From an uncultured Anaerolineales bacterium (GTDB lineage: Bacteria > Chloroflexota > Anaerolineae > Anaerolineales > Villigracilaceae): 42,370 nt of DNA. This document shows, piece after piece, positions 32,637 to 40,911 of this stretch (positions within the stretch are counted from its first letter, which is position 1; each line of letters starts with the position of its first letter). A program made the position numbers and the translations under genes. The DNA lies in contig CALGPL010000023.1 in NCBI GenBank assembly GCA_937960595.1, forward strand, positions 1-42,370, read 5' to 3'. Under the pieces are notes generated by a model. It ran no database searches. It was not told the origin of the DNA and saw only the letters and a program-made list of their open reading frames with translations.

Positions 32637-34087
32637 GACGATATCCTTTCGAGCAATTGCAAGAAGTATTCTCCGGTGCGGCGGCCGGCCGAACCATCGG
32701 TGAAGGTGCATTCCGCCTCGATGAAGCGGCGGCGCGCCAGACCATCGGCCTGCGGATCGCGCAGATAGGCATTCACGTGCCGACGGATCTGCTCGCGGTC
32801 CACCGCCACCCGCCCGGCCCCGGCCTGACGGAAACGCAGATGGGTTGGCCAGTCGCCGATGGCCGTCAGCGGGAGCGAATAGACTCCCGGCAGGTTCCAG
32901 CCGCCGGGCGTGTCGATGGTCACGCTGACGATCGGTCGGTCGTGGATGGCGGCCTCGACCACCATGGTGGAATAGACGGTCAGGAAGACATCGGCGTAGG
33001 CAAGCATGGAGGCCTTTTCGGGCATGTCCTCGCCGGAATAATGCCCCAGGCTGGCGGTCAACGGCACCGGCTCGACCAGATGGACGTGCGGCGTCTGACG
33101 CGCCAGGGCGCGCACCCGTTCGGCCTCCTGTTCGAAGCGCGAGCCGGGGCGGAAATGGTTGGGATGCAGACGGATGAGCAACTGGCAGGGGGCGGCCAGT
33201 TCGTCGCGGCTGACCAGGTCGGCCAGGGCAGCGATGTTGGGAAAGTTGGGCGAGAAAGTCTCGAAACTGCAGGCATAGGCCAGCAGTTTGCGCTGCGGGT
33301 CGAGGCCGTGCTGACGGAAATACTCGTCGCGGTCGATCGGCCAGGTGCGGCGGAAGTAACCGTCGTAGGAGGGGATGCCGGTGACGGCCACCCGCTCCGG
33401 CGGCCAATCGGCGCCGAGGACCAGTTCTTCCTTCTGGATGTCCGACCAGCAGGCGATGAATTCGACCGGCGCGCCGTTCAGGCGGTAACTGGAGGGATTG
33501 TCCCAGCCAACGATGACCGCCGCGGTGGGGACGCGGCGGGCGGCAGCCTCGCGCAGCAGATAGCGGTCCCAGCGCCAGCCGGGGGTGCTGGCGATGACCA
33601 GGGCCGGGCGGTACTGTTCGAACAGGTCGGCGTACAGATCGGGCCGGAAGCGGTTCTGGGCGCGCAAGACCAGGCGGCGGGCCGGGCGGGAGCGGCGCAT
33701 CAGCCAGACGGCGGCGCGCACGAAGGGCAGAATCCAGCGGTCGCGCCGGCGCATGCCGCTGATGGCCATGTTGAAGTTGCCGTCAATGGCCTTGACGTTC
33801 ACCCGCCGCGATCCGCCCACCCAGCGCAGGAGATGCAGCCACTGCTGAAGAACCGGCCGGTGAGTCTCGGAATAAGCCTGGCACTGGCGGGCGCGCATGC
33901 CGACGACCGTCAGGCCGGGCCGGCCGAATTTGCGGGCGATGACCTCCTGCGAGTCGTCTTCCACCAGCAGGATGACCTCCACGCCGGCCTCCAGCAGCGT
34001 GGCGACGACCTCAGACTGGAGGAAATAAATCAAGGCCAGGCCGTGATCGGCGCAGATGAAGACGCGTTTGCCTTCGACAGACGACAT
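32633..34087 (-). CDS. GT-B glycosyl/glycerophosphotransferase-like protein, paralogue of 40912-42336
   Basis: 484 residues. The C-terminal half holds LLIRLHPNHFRP, YSGEDMPEKASMLAYADVFLTVYSTM and VVEAAIHDRPIVSV, the signature region of CDP-glycerol glycerophosphotransferase-like and capsule GT-B enzymes. An N-terminal VGWDNPSSYRLNGAPVEF motif is shared with the protein at 40912-42336. Both also share a GEYF/AEFL-type C-terminus after TDGSA/LDGSA. It has no membrane helices. It is the start of the oxidoreductase-acyltransferase-NulO block. Whether it transfers a sugar or a polyol phosphate cannot be decided. Confidence 0.75.
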   Translation of the reverse strand: MSSVEGKRVFICADHGLALIYFLQSEVVATLLEAGVEVILLVEDDSQEVIARKFGRPGLTVVGMRARQCQAYSETHRPVLQQWLHLLRWVGGSRRVNVKAIDGNFNMAISGMRRRDRWILPFVRAAVWLMRRSRPARRLVLRAQNRFRPDLYADLFEQYRPALVIASTPGWRWDRYLLREAAARRVPTAAVIVGWDNPSSYRLNGAPVEFIACWSDIQKEELVLGADWPPERVAVTGIPSYDGYFRRTWPIDRDEYFRQHGLDPQRKLLAYACSFETFSPNFPNIAALADLVSRDELAAPCQLLIRLHPNHFRPGSRFEQEAERVRALARQTPHVHLVEPVPLTASLGHYSGEDMPEKASMLAYADVFLTVYSTMVVEAAIHDRPIVSVTIDTPGGWNLPGVYSLPLTAIGDWPTHLRFRQAGAGRVAVDREQIRRHVNAYLRDPQADGLARRRFIEAECTFTDGSAGRRTGEYFLQLLERISS

Positions 34088-34095
34088 GCCGTTCC

Positions 34096-35043
34096 TTACT
34101 CCACGTTGTAGAAGAACAACTCAAAGAGCCGCTGATAGAGCCACAGCAGGGCTTGTCGGATGCCCGGCAGGTGAACCAGCCGCCGCAGGAGTTTCGGCTG
34201 GCGGCGCGGGGCCGACGGCCGGACGGCCGGGACAGCCCGATTGCCCATGTGGCGGACGTAGGCCTGGGTGCCGGTCAGGCGCAGATAGCCCAGGTCGTTG
34301 ATTTTCCGGTCGAGGATGCGCTCGCCGCGCATCGGCGCGCCGGAGGGCAGCGGCAGGATGCTGTGCAGGACTTCACGCGGGGCGATGAATTGAAAATGAC
34401 CGGCCCCTATCAGGGCCTGACGGCCGCCGTATTCGAGCAGGTAGTCCTTGCCGGCCTGGTACATCTGGCGGGCCTTGGCCTCGTCCCAGCCGAGGCTGAG
34501 GGCATGTTCCAGATACGCCTGCCAGTCAATGAAGATGCCCTCGCGCAACGCGTTCTGCTGGCGGCCCCACTCCTGCGAGGCGGTCAGGACCTCGGGCGGG
34601 TTGCGGACCGGGCAGCCGGTGACCATGCCCACCTTGGGGAAGGTTTCGAAGAGCGAGAGGGCATCCTCGAACCAGCCGGGGCGGAAGAAGATATCGGCAT
34701 CGGCGTAGGCAATGTATTTTCCCTGAGCCGCGCCGAACATGTAGTTCCAGGCGCCGATCTTGCCGATGTTGGTATCCGAAAGCACCAGGTACTGAATGCG
34801 GTCAGCCACCAATTCATCGAACAGATAGCGGCGCACCTCGGCGCAACTGTGATTGTCGAAGACCATCAAATCGAACGGCACAGAGGTCGCGGCGCGGATG
34901 CTCTCCAGACAAACCTTGAGCACCTCCAGGCTCTGGGCGTGATAACCGGCCAGCAGCGGGATGAAATTGACCACCACGATCGATAAATCTTTCGGCTGGG
35001 CTACCTTGTAGATTCGCTTGGCAGGATTCTGACCGACCCGCAT
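34096..35043 (-). CDS. family 2 glycosyltransferase
   Basis: 315 residues from ATG 35043, with GGAGGT seven bases upstream. LSIVVVNFIPLL (20-31) begins the GT-A fold, MVFDNHSC follows, and YADADIFFRPGW holds the DAD metal motif (115-117). The C-terminal third is basic (VRPSAPRRQPKLLRR). The gene belongs to a subfamily with a large insert and an IGAGHFQFIAPREVLH segment. It is followed after 8 bp by the GT-B gene at 32633-34087 and starts 4 bp after the gene at 35048. Confidence 0.85.
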   Translation of the reverse strand: MRVGQNPAKRIYKVAQPKDLSIVVVNFIPLLAGYHAQSLEVLKVCLESIRAATSVPFDLMVFDNHSCAEVRRYLFDELVADRIQYLVLSDTNIGKIGAWNYMFGAAQGKYIAYADADIFFRPGWFEDALSLFETFPKVGMVTGCPVRNPPEVLTASQEWGRQQNALREGIFIDWQAYLEHALSLGWDEAKARQMYQAGKDYLLEYGGRQALIGAGHFQFIAPREVLHSILPLPSGAPMRGERILDRKINDLGYLRLTGTQAYVRHMGNRAVPAVRPSAPRRQPKLLRRLVHLPGIRQALLWLYQRLFELFFYNVE

Positions 35044-35047
35044 GCGG

Positions 35048-35950
35048 CTACCTCCGGGGGATGGTCGAATACGGCACCTGCGCCCGCACCAGCCACAGGG
35101 CAATGATCCAGCGCCAGCCCTGTTGGTTTTCGGGGGTGATCCAGCGCTCGAGGCGGCGCAGGAGGCGGGCAATCGTCGGGCGCGGCCGACGGATTCTGCC
35201 GCGGATGAGTTCGCGGTTGGTGTCCAGGATGTTGTAGACCCGCTTGCGTCCGCCCGCCTTGGCCAGGTTCGACTTGGCGACCTCAGAACCGTAGGGCGGT
35301 TTGTTGCCCGGCAGATGGCTGTAGTCGTGGTTCTGGTGGACGGCGATCACCTGGCGGGTGGCGTCAACGGCCATGCCCCAGGTGTGGACGGCGGTGTACA
35401 CCATCCAGTTGTCCCAGGCCGGGCGGCCGATGGTGAAATCGGGGACGTTCTCGGCGTACATGTGACGCGGGAAGACGAAGTAGTCAATGCCCCAGGGCGA
35501 ATAGAATTGGCCGCGCTTTTCCACTTCGGCGCGCAGGCGCGCTTCCCAGTCGCCGCTGAAATCGAACGGCTCGGTCAGGTCCAGGTTCCAGCGCTGGCTG
35601 ACCAGCAGGAAGTCCCTGGCTTGAGCCGCGACCTGGCGCAGGGCGGTCAGCATGTCGGACATCAAGATCATGTCGGCATTGGCATAGCACAGGAAGGGAC
35701 TGTCGCTGTAGGTGTGGCCTTTTTCCATCACCGAACTGACCAGCGGGATGCCCTTGTCGTCGCGCTGCACTTCGGGGACGTTGCGGACGCCCAGTTCGCG
35801 CGCCGCTTCGGGGATGCCCGGCTCGTCGCCGATCAGGATGACCTCCACCTCCGGCAGCGACTTCCAGGCCCGGACGGCGTTGCGCTGGATGACGGCGATG
35901 TGCGGGTTGGTAAAGGGTTTGGGGGCGGTGAAAATCGTCAGATAGGCCAT
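35048..35950 (-). CDS. GT-A-like protein of poorly known family, probable glycosyltransferase
   Basis: 300 residues. It begins LTIFTAPKPFTNPHIAVIQRN (4-24), a conserved start of a family found in bacteria and plants, with GDEPG (41-45) and the metal-type motif NADMIL (91-96). GIDYFVFPR (154-162), GRPAWDNW (175-182) and H205/H208 (HQNHDYSH) are conserved-looking. I do not know a characterised member. It is arranged head-to-tail between a GT2 and the GDP-mannose 3,5-epimerase-like gene, so it may use the epimerase product. Confidence 0.65.
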   Translation of the reverse strand: MAYLTIFTAPKPFTNPHIAVIQRNAVRAWKSLPEVEVILIGDEPGIPEAARELGVRNVPEVQRDDKGIPLVSSVMEKGHTYSDSPFLCYANADMILMSDMLTALRQVAAQARDFLLVSQRWNLDLTEPFDFSGDWEARLRAEVEKRGQFYSPWGIDYFVFPRHMYAENVPDFTIGRPAWDNWMVYTAVHTWGMAVDATRQVIAVHQNHDYSHLPGNKPPYGSEVAKSNLAKAGGRKRVYNILDTNRELIRGRIRRPRPTIARLLRRLERWITPENQQGWRWIIALWLVRAQVPYSTIPRR

Positions 35951-35972
35951 GCTTCTTTTCCTTTGCCGGTCA

Positions 35973-36965
35973 TCATGAGACCGAAATTCCCAGTTTGTGG
36001 GCCACCTGCTGTTCGATCCAGGCGTAGGTGCGGGCCAGGCCCTCTTCGAGCGAGAGTTGCGGCTCCCAGCCGAGGACTTCGCGCAGGCGGGTGTTGTCCG
36101 AGTTGCGGCCGCGCACGCCCATCGGGCCGGGGACGTGTTTGATGGTGATTTCGATGCCGGCGATGCGGGCGATGATGTGGGCCAGTTCGTTGATGGTCAC
36201 CATGCGGTCGGAGCCGAGGTTGAGCGGGAAGGGATAGTCCGAGCGCATCAGGCGGTAGATGCCTTCCAGACAGTCCGAAATGTGGCAGAAGGAACGGGTC
36301 TGCTCGCCATCGCCCCACATTTCGATTTCATGGTTGCCGGTCAGTTTGGCGACGGCGATCTTGCGGCACAGGGCAGCCGGGGCTTTTTCGCGCCCGCCTT
36401 CCCAGGTGCCCTGCTCGCCAAAGATGTTGTGGAACCGCACGATGCGGGTCTGCAGGCCATAATCTTCGCGGTAATGGGTGCACAGGCGCTCCATCACCAG
36501 TTTCTCCCAGCCGTAGGCGTCCTGCGGCTGGGCCGGGTAAGCGTCTTCTTCCTTGAGCGGGACAACGTTCGTCTCGGTCTGGCGGTATTCGGGATAGACG
36601 CAGGCCGAGGAGGTGTAGAAGTAGCGCTTGACGCCGTTGATGCGGGCCGCTTCGAGGGTGTGGATGTTGATGAGCGAATTGTTGTGCAGGATTTGCGAGT
36701 GGTGGGAGGAAATGAAGCCCATCCCGCCCATATCGGCGGCCAGGCCGTAGACTTCGTCAATGCCGCGGGTGGCCTGCAAGCAGTTGTCCCAACGGCGCAG
36801 GTCGAGCAGTTCGAATTCGTCGGCGTCCACTTCGCTGAATTCGGGGTACTTGATGTCCACGCCGCGCACCCAATAGCCTTTCTGCTTCAAGAAGGTGACC
36901 AGGTGATGGCCGATGAAGCCGCCGGCGCCGGTAACGAGGACTTTGGTTTGAGATGAGGTTGACAT
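35973..36965 (-). CDS. GDP-mannose 3,5-epimerase-like NAD-dependent epimerase
   Basis: 330 residues from ATG 36965 with AGGAGAG upstream. The extended SDR motif is TGAGGFIG (12-19) and YGWEK (151-155) holds Y and K. The diagnostic sequences of plant GME are present: GLAADMGGMGFI (74-85), SSACVYPEY (119-127), PQDAYGWEK (147-155), FHNIFG and GGREKAPAALCRK (190-202). Catalytic acid/base residues C122 and K194 are 72 apart, the same as C145/K217 of Arabidopsis GME as I recall. It would convert GDP-D-mannose to GDP-L-galactose or GDP-L-gulose. Next to GT genes, a donor-sugar role is likely. Confidence 0.87.
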   Translation of the reverse strand: MSTSSQTKVLVTGAGGFIGHHLVTFLKQKGYWVRGVDIKYPEFSEVDADEFELLDLRRWDNCLQATRGIDEVYGLAADMGGMGFISSHHSQILHNNSLINIHTLEAARINGVKRYFYTSSACVYPEYRQTETNVVPLKEEDAYPAQPQDAYGWEKLVMERLCTHYREDYGLQTRIVRFHNIFGEQGTWEGGREKAPAALCRKIAVAKLTGNHEIEMWGDGEQTRSFCHISDCLEGIYRLMRSDYPFPLNLGSDRMVTINELAHIIARIAGIEITIKHVPGPMGVRGRNSDNTRLREVLGWEPQLSLEEGLARTYAWIEQQVAHKLGISVS

Positions 36966-36990
36966 GGTTTCTCTCCTATAATTGGACTGA

Positions 36991-37007
36991 GGCCGGGGCC
37001 GCCGGCC
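36991..37007. other. GC-rich hairpin at the 2-hydroxyacid dehydrogenase stop
   Basis: ggccgg (36991-36996), a 5-base loop and ccggcc (37002-37007) make a perfect 6-bp stem in the 41-bp gap upstream of the epimerase-like gene. It lacks a T tract, so it could be a pause or mRNA-processing site rather than a full terminator. Confidence 0.4.
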
Positions 37008-37972
37008 TAAGAGGGGGTTGACGATCCTTCGAGATAGGCGCGCAATTTGTGCGCCATGAAGACTTCGGTGGCCGCCATCGACTCGCGGGTCGCGCCGCCG
37101 ATGTGCGGGGTGAGAATCAGGTTGTCGTGGAGGCGCGCGTAGCGGACGAGCGGCGATTCTACCAGACTGCCGCGGCGTTCGTCGCGCAGCACATCCAGGG
37201 CCGCGCCGCCCAGATGACCGCGTTCCAATGCCGCCAGCAGAGCAGACTCGTCCAGCACCTGGCCGCGCGCGGTGTTGACCAGCAACGCCCCGGGCGGCAG
37301 GAGCGCCAGTTCCGGCGCGCCGATCAGGTTCTCGGTCTCGGCGTTGAGCGGGACGTGGATCGAGAACACCTGACTGCGGCGCAGCAAGTCGGCCTGGCCG
37401 GAGAGCCGTTCGACTCCGTCGAGCCAGCCGGGGCGATAGGGGTCGTAGGCCAGCACCGTCATGCCGAAAGCCAGGCCGTAGCGGGCCACTTTCTCGCCGA
37501 TGCGCCCCAGGCCCAGCAGGCCGAGGGTCTTGCCGGCCAGATCGGCGCCGCGGAAACGGTCGCGCTGCCATTCGCCGGCCAGGACGGAGGCGTGGGCCGC
37601 CGGAATGCGCCGCACCAGGGCCAGCAAGAGCGCCCAGGTGTGCTCGGCAGTGGCCGGGATGCGGCGCAGGAAGTCCGTCTCGCCGCGCAGGCTGAGGACG
37701 GCGATGCCCTTGGCGGCGGCATATTTCAGGTCAATGTGATCCAGGCCGGTGGTGGCGCTGACGATGACCTTCAGCCGCTCGGCGCGCTCCAGCACCTGCC
37801 GGTCAATCGAATGCGCCAGGCGGACGATGAGGACGTCGAACTCGCCGACGCGCTCGAGCAGGCCGGCGCGGTCGAGCGGTCCCGTCTCCACCGCGCCCAG
37901 GGATTGGAGGACGGTCAGGGCTTCGGCAGAGTAGTTCTCCGGTTCGAGGTTCAGGATGCGGTAGCGGCTCAT
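37007..37972 (-). CDS. D-isomer-specific 2-hydroxyacid dehydrogenase
   Basis: 321 residues. The NAD motif is GLGRIG (154-159) and the catalytic set is R236 (NTARG), E265 in VLRDERRG and H290 (TPHIGG). No regulatory domain. Its ATG at 37972 directly abuts the TAA stop of the CMP-sugar synthetase gene, suggesting coupling. It differs markedly in sequence from the dehydrogenase at 8839-9798, yet both sit immediately 3' of a cytidylyltransferase. It reduces or oxidises an alpha-keto/hydroxy acid; substrate unknown. Confidence 0.87.
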   Translation of the reverse strand: MSRYRILNLEPENYSAEALTVLQSLGAVETGPLDRAGLLERVGEFDVLIVRLAHSIDRQVLERAERLKVIVSATTGLDHIDLKYAAAKGIAVLSLRGETDFLRRIPATAEHTWALLLALVRRIPAAHASVLAGEWQRDRFRGADLAGKTLGLLGLGRIGEKVARYGLAFGMTVLAYDPYRPGWLDGVERLSGQADLLRRSQVFSIHVPLNAETENLIGAPELALLPPGALLVNTARGQVLDESALLAALERGHLGGAALDVLRDERRGSLVESPLVRYARLHDNLILTPHIGGATRESMAATEVFMAHKLRAYLEGSSTPS

Positions 37973-38683
37973 TTAACGGCTTTGCTCCCGCAGCAAAAGG
38001 TCGGCCAGTTTGAGGTCCAGTTCGCTGTCGATGCTGAGCGAGCGTTCCTCCGGCATGAGGTAGGGGCGGATGACCTCGCCCCAGATCGAGCCGCGCTCCA
38101 TCAGCACGTCGCGGCGGGTCAGGTAAATCGCGCCGTTGCGCATATAGGCCGGGGGCTGGTAATCCTGGCGGCGGGTGCCTTCTTTCTCTTCGATGCAAAA
38201 AGGCAGCAGGCGGTCGTTCTCGATGCGTTTCATCAGGATGGGATGCACGGCGAAGACCTGCACCACGCTGATGACCGAATCGCAGCCGCCGCGTTCGGCC
38301 AGGTCGAGGGCGGCGCGGATGTCCTCGGGGGCGCGCAGGGGGGCGGTCGGCTGGAGCAGCAGCACCCAGTCCAGGCGGACGCCGTCCTGCACCTCGATCG
38401 CGCCCACGGCGTGCTGGAGGACGGGGGCCATCGGGACGCGGTCACCGCTCAACTCGGCCGGACGCAGAAACGGCACCTCGGCCCCCAAGCGGCGCGCCAC
38501 TTCGGCGATCTGTTCGTCGTCGGTCGAGACGATCAGGCGGTACAGGCGCTCGCGCATGGCCAGGGCCGCCTCGATGGTGTAGGCGATGAGCGGCTTGCCC
38601 GCCACCGGGCGGATGTTCTTGTGCGGCACGCCCTTCGAGCCGCCGCGCGCCGGGATGATGGCCAGAGTACGCAGGTGGGTCAT
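37973..38683 (-). CDS. neuA: CMP-nonulosonic acid synthetase (NeuA-type cytidylyltransferase)
   Basis: 236 residues, single domain. IPARGGSKGVPHKN (10-23), VSTDDEQIAEVA, LLLQPTAPLR, and the MRNGAIYLTRRD loop mark an acylneuraminate cytidylyltransferase. It activates a nonulosonic acid with CTP. AGGAG precedes the ATG. It is directly downstream (8 bp) of the neuC-like gene and upstream of a 2-hydroxyacid dehydrogenase. With neuC- and neuB-like genes it forms the standard free-sugar pathway, probably for CMP-Neu5Ac or a relative. Confidence 0.9.
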   Translation of the reverse strand: MTHLRTLAIIPARGGSKGVPHKNIRPVAGKPLIAYTIEAALAMRERLYRLIVSTDDEQIAEVARRLGAEVPFLRPAELSGDRVPMAPVLQHAVGAIEVQDGVRLDWVLLLQPTAPLRAPEDIRAALDLAERGGCDSVISVVQVFAVHPILMKRIENDRLLPFCIEEKEGTRRQDYQPPAYMRNGAIYLTRRDVLMERGSIWGEVIRPYLMPEERSLSIDSELDLKLADLLLREQSR

Positions 38684-38691
38684 GATTGCTC

Positions 38692-39849
38692 CTAATACAT
38701 CAGCCGTTTGGTGAATTTGAGCGGCACTTCGGCCAGGACGCGCGCAATCCGCTCGCCCGCCCGCCCGTCACCGTAGAGCGGCACCCCCTGCGGACGCGGA
38801 CGAGAGAGGAGAGTCTCGACGGCGCGCATGATAGCAGCCCGATCATAGCCAACATCAATGACATTCGGGCCGCGCTCACGCCCATCCTGCCGCGAACCGA
38901 TGTTGACCGCCGGCACCCCCAGGAAGGAGCATTCGCGAATCGCCACGCTCGAGTTGCCGACGATCGCCCGGCTGCGCTTGATCAGATGCAGAAAATCTTC
39001 CGGCGGGATGTCCTTGAAGAAGTGAATGTTGCGCGGCTGTTCCAGTTCGCGGAAGGCGCGGATGCCCTTGGACGTGCCGTCGGAACCGGCGTCCACGTTG
39101 GGCCAGAACCAGAGAGTCGGCAGGCCGAGATCGCGAATGGCGTAGAGGGTCTCGGTAACCTGCCGCCGGGCCAGTTCGTACTCAGAGGTGACCGGATGCT
39201 GCATGACCACCAAGTAGCCGTTGGACAGGTCCACTTCGGCGCCGACGCCGCCGTACTTTTCGAAGGGATTGATGTCGGGGCTGGGTTCGGCCAGGACGCG
39301 GGCGGCAATGTCAATCGAGGGGCAGCCGGTCACGAAGACGAAGTCGGGGTCCTCGCCCATGCGGATGACGCGTTCGGCGGCCTTGTGGGTAGCGACCAGG
39401 TGATAGTCGGCCAGTTTGGTCACCGCGTGGCGGACTTTCTCGTCAATGTTGCCGGTCACCTCGCCGCCCTGCAAATGGGCGAGCGGGATGTTCATGTAGG
39501 CCGCGGCGACGGCGGTGGCCATCGTCTCGTAGCGGTCGGCTATCGTCAGGACGATGTCGGGGGCCAGGTTGTCGAAAACGGTCGCCAGTTCCACCAGTCC
39601 CAGGCCGGTCGTCTTGGCCGAGGTGACCAGGTTCTCGCCCTCCACCACCATGTACACGTGGGCGTCGGGCTTGAAGCCGTCGCGTTCGATGTGAGCGCCG
39701 ACCTTGCCGTACCGGTCGAGCAGGGCCGAGGCGGCAATCACCAGTTGCAATTCCAGTTCGGGGTGCGCCTGGATGGCCGCCAGCGCGGTGCGGACGCGCG
39801 AGTAACTGGGGCGGGCGGTGACGACGACGCAAATCTTTCGTTTGGCCAT
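38692..39849 (-). CDS. neuC: hydrolysing UDP-N-acetylglucosamine 2-epimerase (NeuC-type)
   Basis: 385 residues from ATG 39849, which has GGAGG seven bases upstream; a TTG two codons earlier is less likely. TARPSYSRVR (11-20) is the NeuC start motif, GGEVTGNIDEKVRHAVTKLADYHL and VGNSSVAIRECSFLGVPAVNIGSRQ are donor-binding regions of the epimerase_2 (WecB/NeuC) family, with GNSS in the C-domain. It converts UDP-GlcNAc to ManNAc plus UDP, or UDP-diNAcBac to 2,4-diacetamido-6-deoxymannose. No dehydratase or aminotransferase for the legionaminate variant is in the window, which favours ManNAc. Confidence 0.9.
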   Translation of the reverse strand: MAKRKICVVVTARPSYSRVRTALAAIQAHPELELQLVIAASALLDRYGKVGAHIERDGFKPDAHVYMVVEGENLVTSAKTTGLGLVELATVFDNLAPDIVLTIADRYETMATAVAAAYMNIPLAHLQGGEVTGNIDEKVRHAVTKLADYHLVATHKAAERVIRMGEDPDFVFVTGCPSIDIAARVLAEPSPDINPFEKYGGVGAEVDLSNGYLVVMQHPVTSEYELARRQVTETLYAIRDLGLPTLWFWPNVDAGSDGTSKGIRAFRELEQPRNIHFFKDIPPEDFLHLIKRSRAIVGNSSVAIRECSFLGVPAVNIGSRQDGRERGPNVIDVGYDRAAIMRAVETLLSRPRPQGVPLYGDGRAGERIARVLAEVPLKFTKRLMY

Positions 39850-39851
39850 GG

Positions 39852-40907
39852 TCAACCCTCCAGGTCGGCAGGGGTGAGAAAATCCCCGGCCGAAAGGGCG
39901 CGCCGGAGACGCCTGCCCAGCACGCTCTCCAGCGCCTCGGCCGGCAGGCCGGCGGAGGCCGGTTTGCGGGCGGTCAGGTCGGGGCGGCGCAGGACGGCGC
40001 CGGCGGCCAGGTCGCGGGCGGCAACGAGCGCCTTACCGAAGGTCTGGCGCATGGTTTCCATCTGACCGGCCAGTTCGTCCTTGTCCAGCGGATGAGCCAG
40101 GGCCTGCTCGATGAAACGGACGCCCTCCACCAGCGAACGTAACTCGGCAGGGGTGAGCGAGGCCGGGACGTCTGGCCCGAACATCTCGCGGCTGAACGTC
40201 ACATGGACCTCGAGCATGTTCGCCCCCAGGCTGACGGCCGCCAGGCCGGCGTAGATCGTGCCGGAGTGGTCCGAAAGACCGACCGGGACGCCGTAGCGGG
40301 CGCGGTAGAGATCGAGCAGGTTCAGGCCGAGCGCCTCGGGGCGGACGGGGTACTGGGAGGTGCACTGAAAGAGGCCGAGCGGCAGGCCGCGTTCGCGAAT
40401 CCAGGCTACGGCGCGGTCAATCTCGGCCAGGCGGCTCATCCCGCTCGAGAGCAGGATCGGCCCGCCGGCAGCGGCGACGCGTTCGAGCAGCAAGGGGTTG
40501 GTCACCTCGCCGGAGGGAATCTTCCAGGCCGGCATTCCCAGGCGGGCCAGCAAATCCACCGCGGCTTCGGAGAACGGCGAACTGAGGAAGATCAGGCCCT
40601 TCTGGCGGGCATGTTCGGCCAGGCCGGCCCACTGCTCTTCGCTGAACTCCATGCGTTTCCAGTAGTCGTAGCGGGTGGCATCCTGCTGGCTGAAACGCAC
40701 CCGGAACGGTTCCTGAGACGAACTTTCGGCCGCGGCGATGTGGGTCTGGAATTTGACGGCGTCGGCCCCGGCCGCGGCAATGGCGTCAACGAAGGCGTGG
40801 GCCATGCCGAGCGAGCCATCGTGGGCCTGAGCCACCTCGCCGATGATGAAACAGGGTTGGCCGGGGCCAACGCGGCGGGCGCCGATTTGGAACGATTGAA
40901 CTTCCAT
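39852..40907 (-). CDS. neuB: NeuB-type nonulosonic acid synthase with SAF domain
   Basis: 351 residues, full length. The TIM barrel has GEVAQAHDGS (23-32), K52/Q54, CTSQYP, GLSDHSG and the VHVTFSREMFGPD segment. Residues about 293-351 form the SAF domain (VAARDLAAGAVLRRPDL...). The sequence has HDGS where the other synthase has HNGD, and lacks the RHLTLD motif, so it belongs to another subgroup. It condenses ManNAc (or a relative) with PEP to a nonulosonate. It is 4 bp from the upstream glycosyltransferase gene and 2 bp before the neuC-like start. Confidence 0.9.
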   Translation of the reverse strand: MEVQSFQIGARRVGPGQPCFIIGEVAQAHDGSLGMAHAFVDAIAAAGADAVKFQTHIAAAESSSQEPFRVRFSQQDATRYDYWKRMEFSEEQWAGLAEHARQKGLIFLSSPFSEAAVDLLARLGMPAWKIPSGEVTNPLLLERVAAAGGPILLSSGMSRLAEIDRAVAWIRERGLPLGLFQCTSQYPVRPEALGLNLLDLYRARYGVPVGLSDHSGTIYAGLAAVSLGANMLEVHVTFSREMFGPDVPASLTPAELRSLVEGVRFIEQALAHPLDKDELAGQMETMRQTFGKALVAARDLAAGAVLRRPDLTARKPASAGLPAEALESVLGRRLRRALSAGDFLTPADLEG

Positions 40908-40911
40908 CCGG

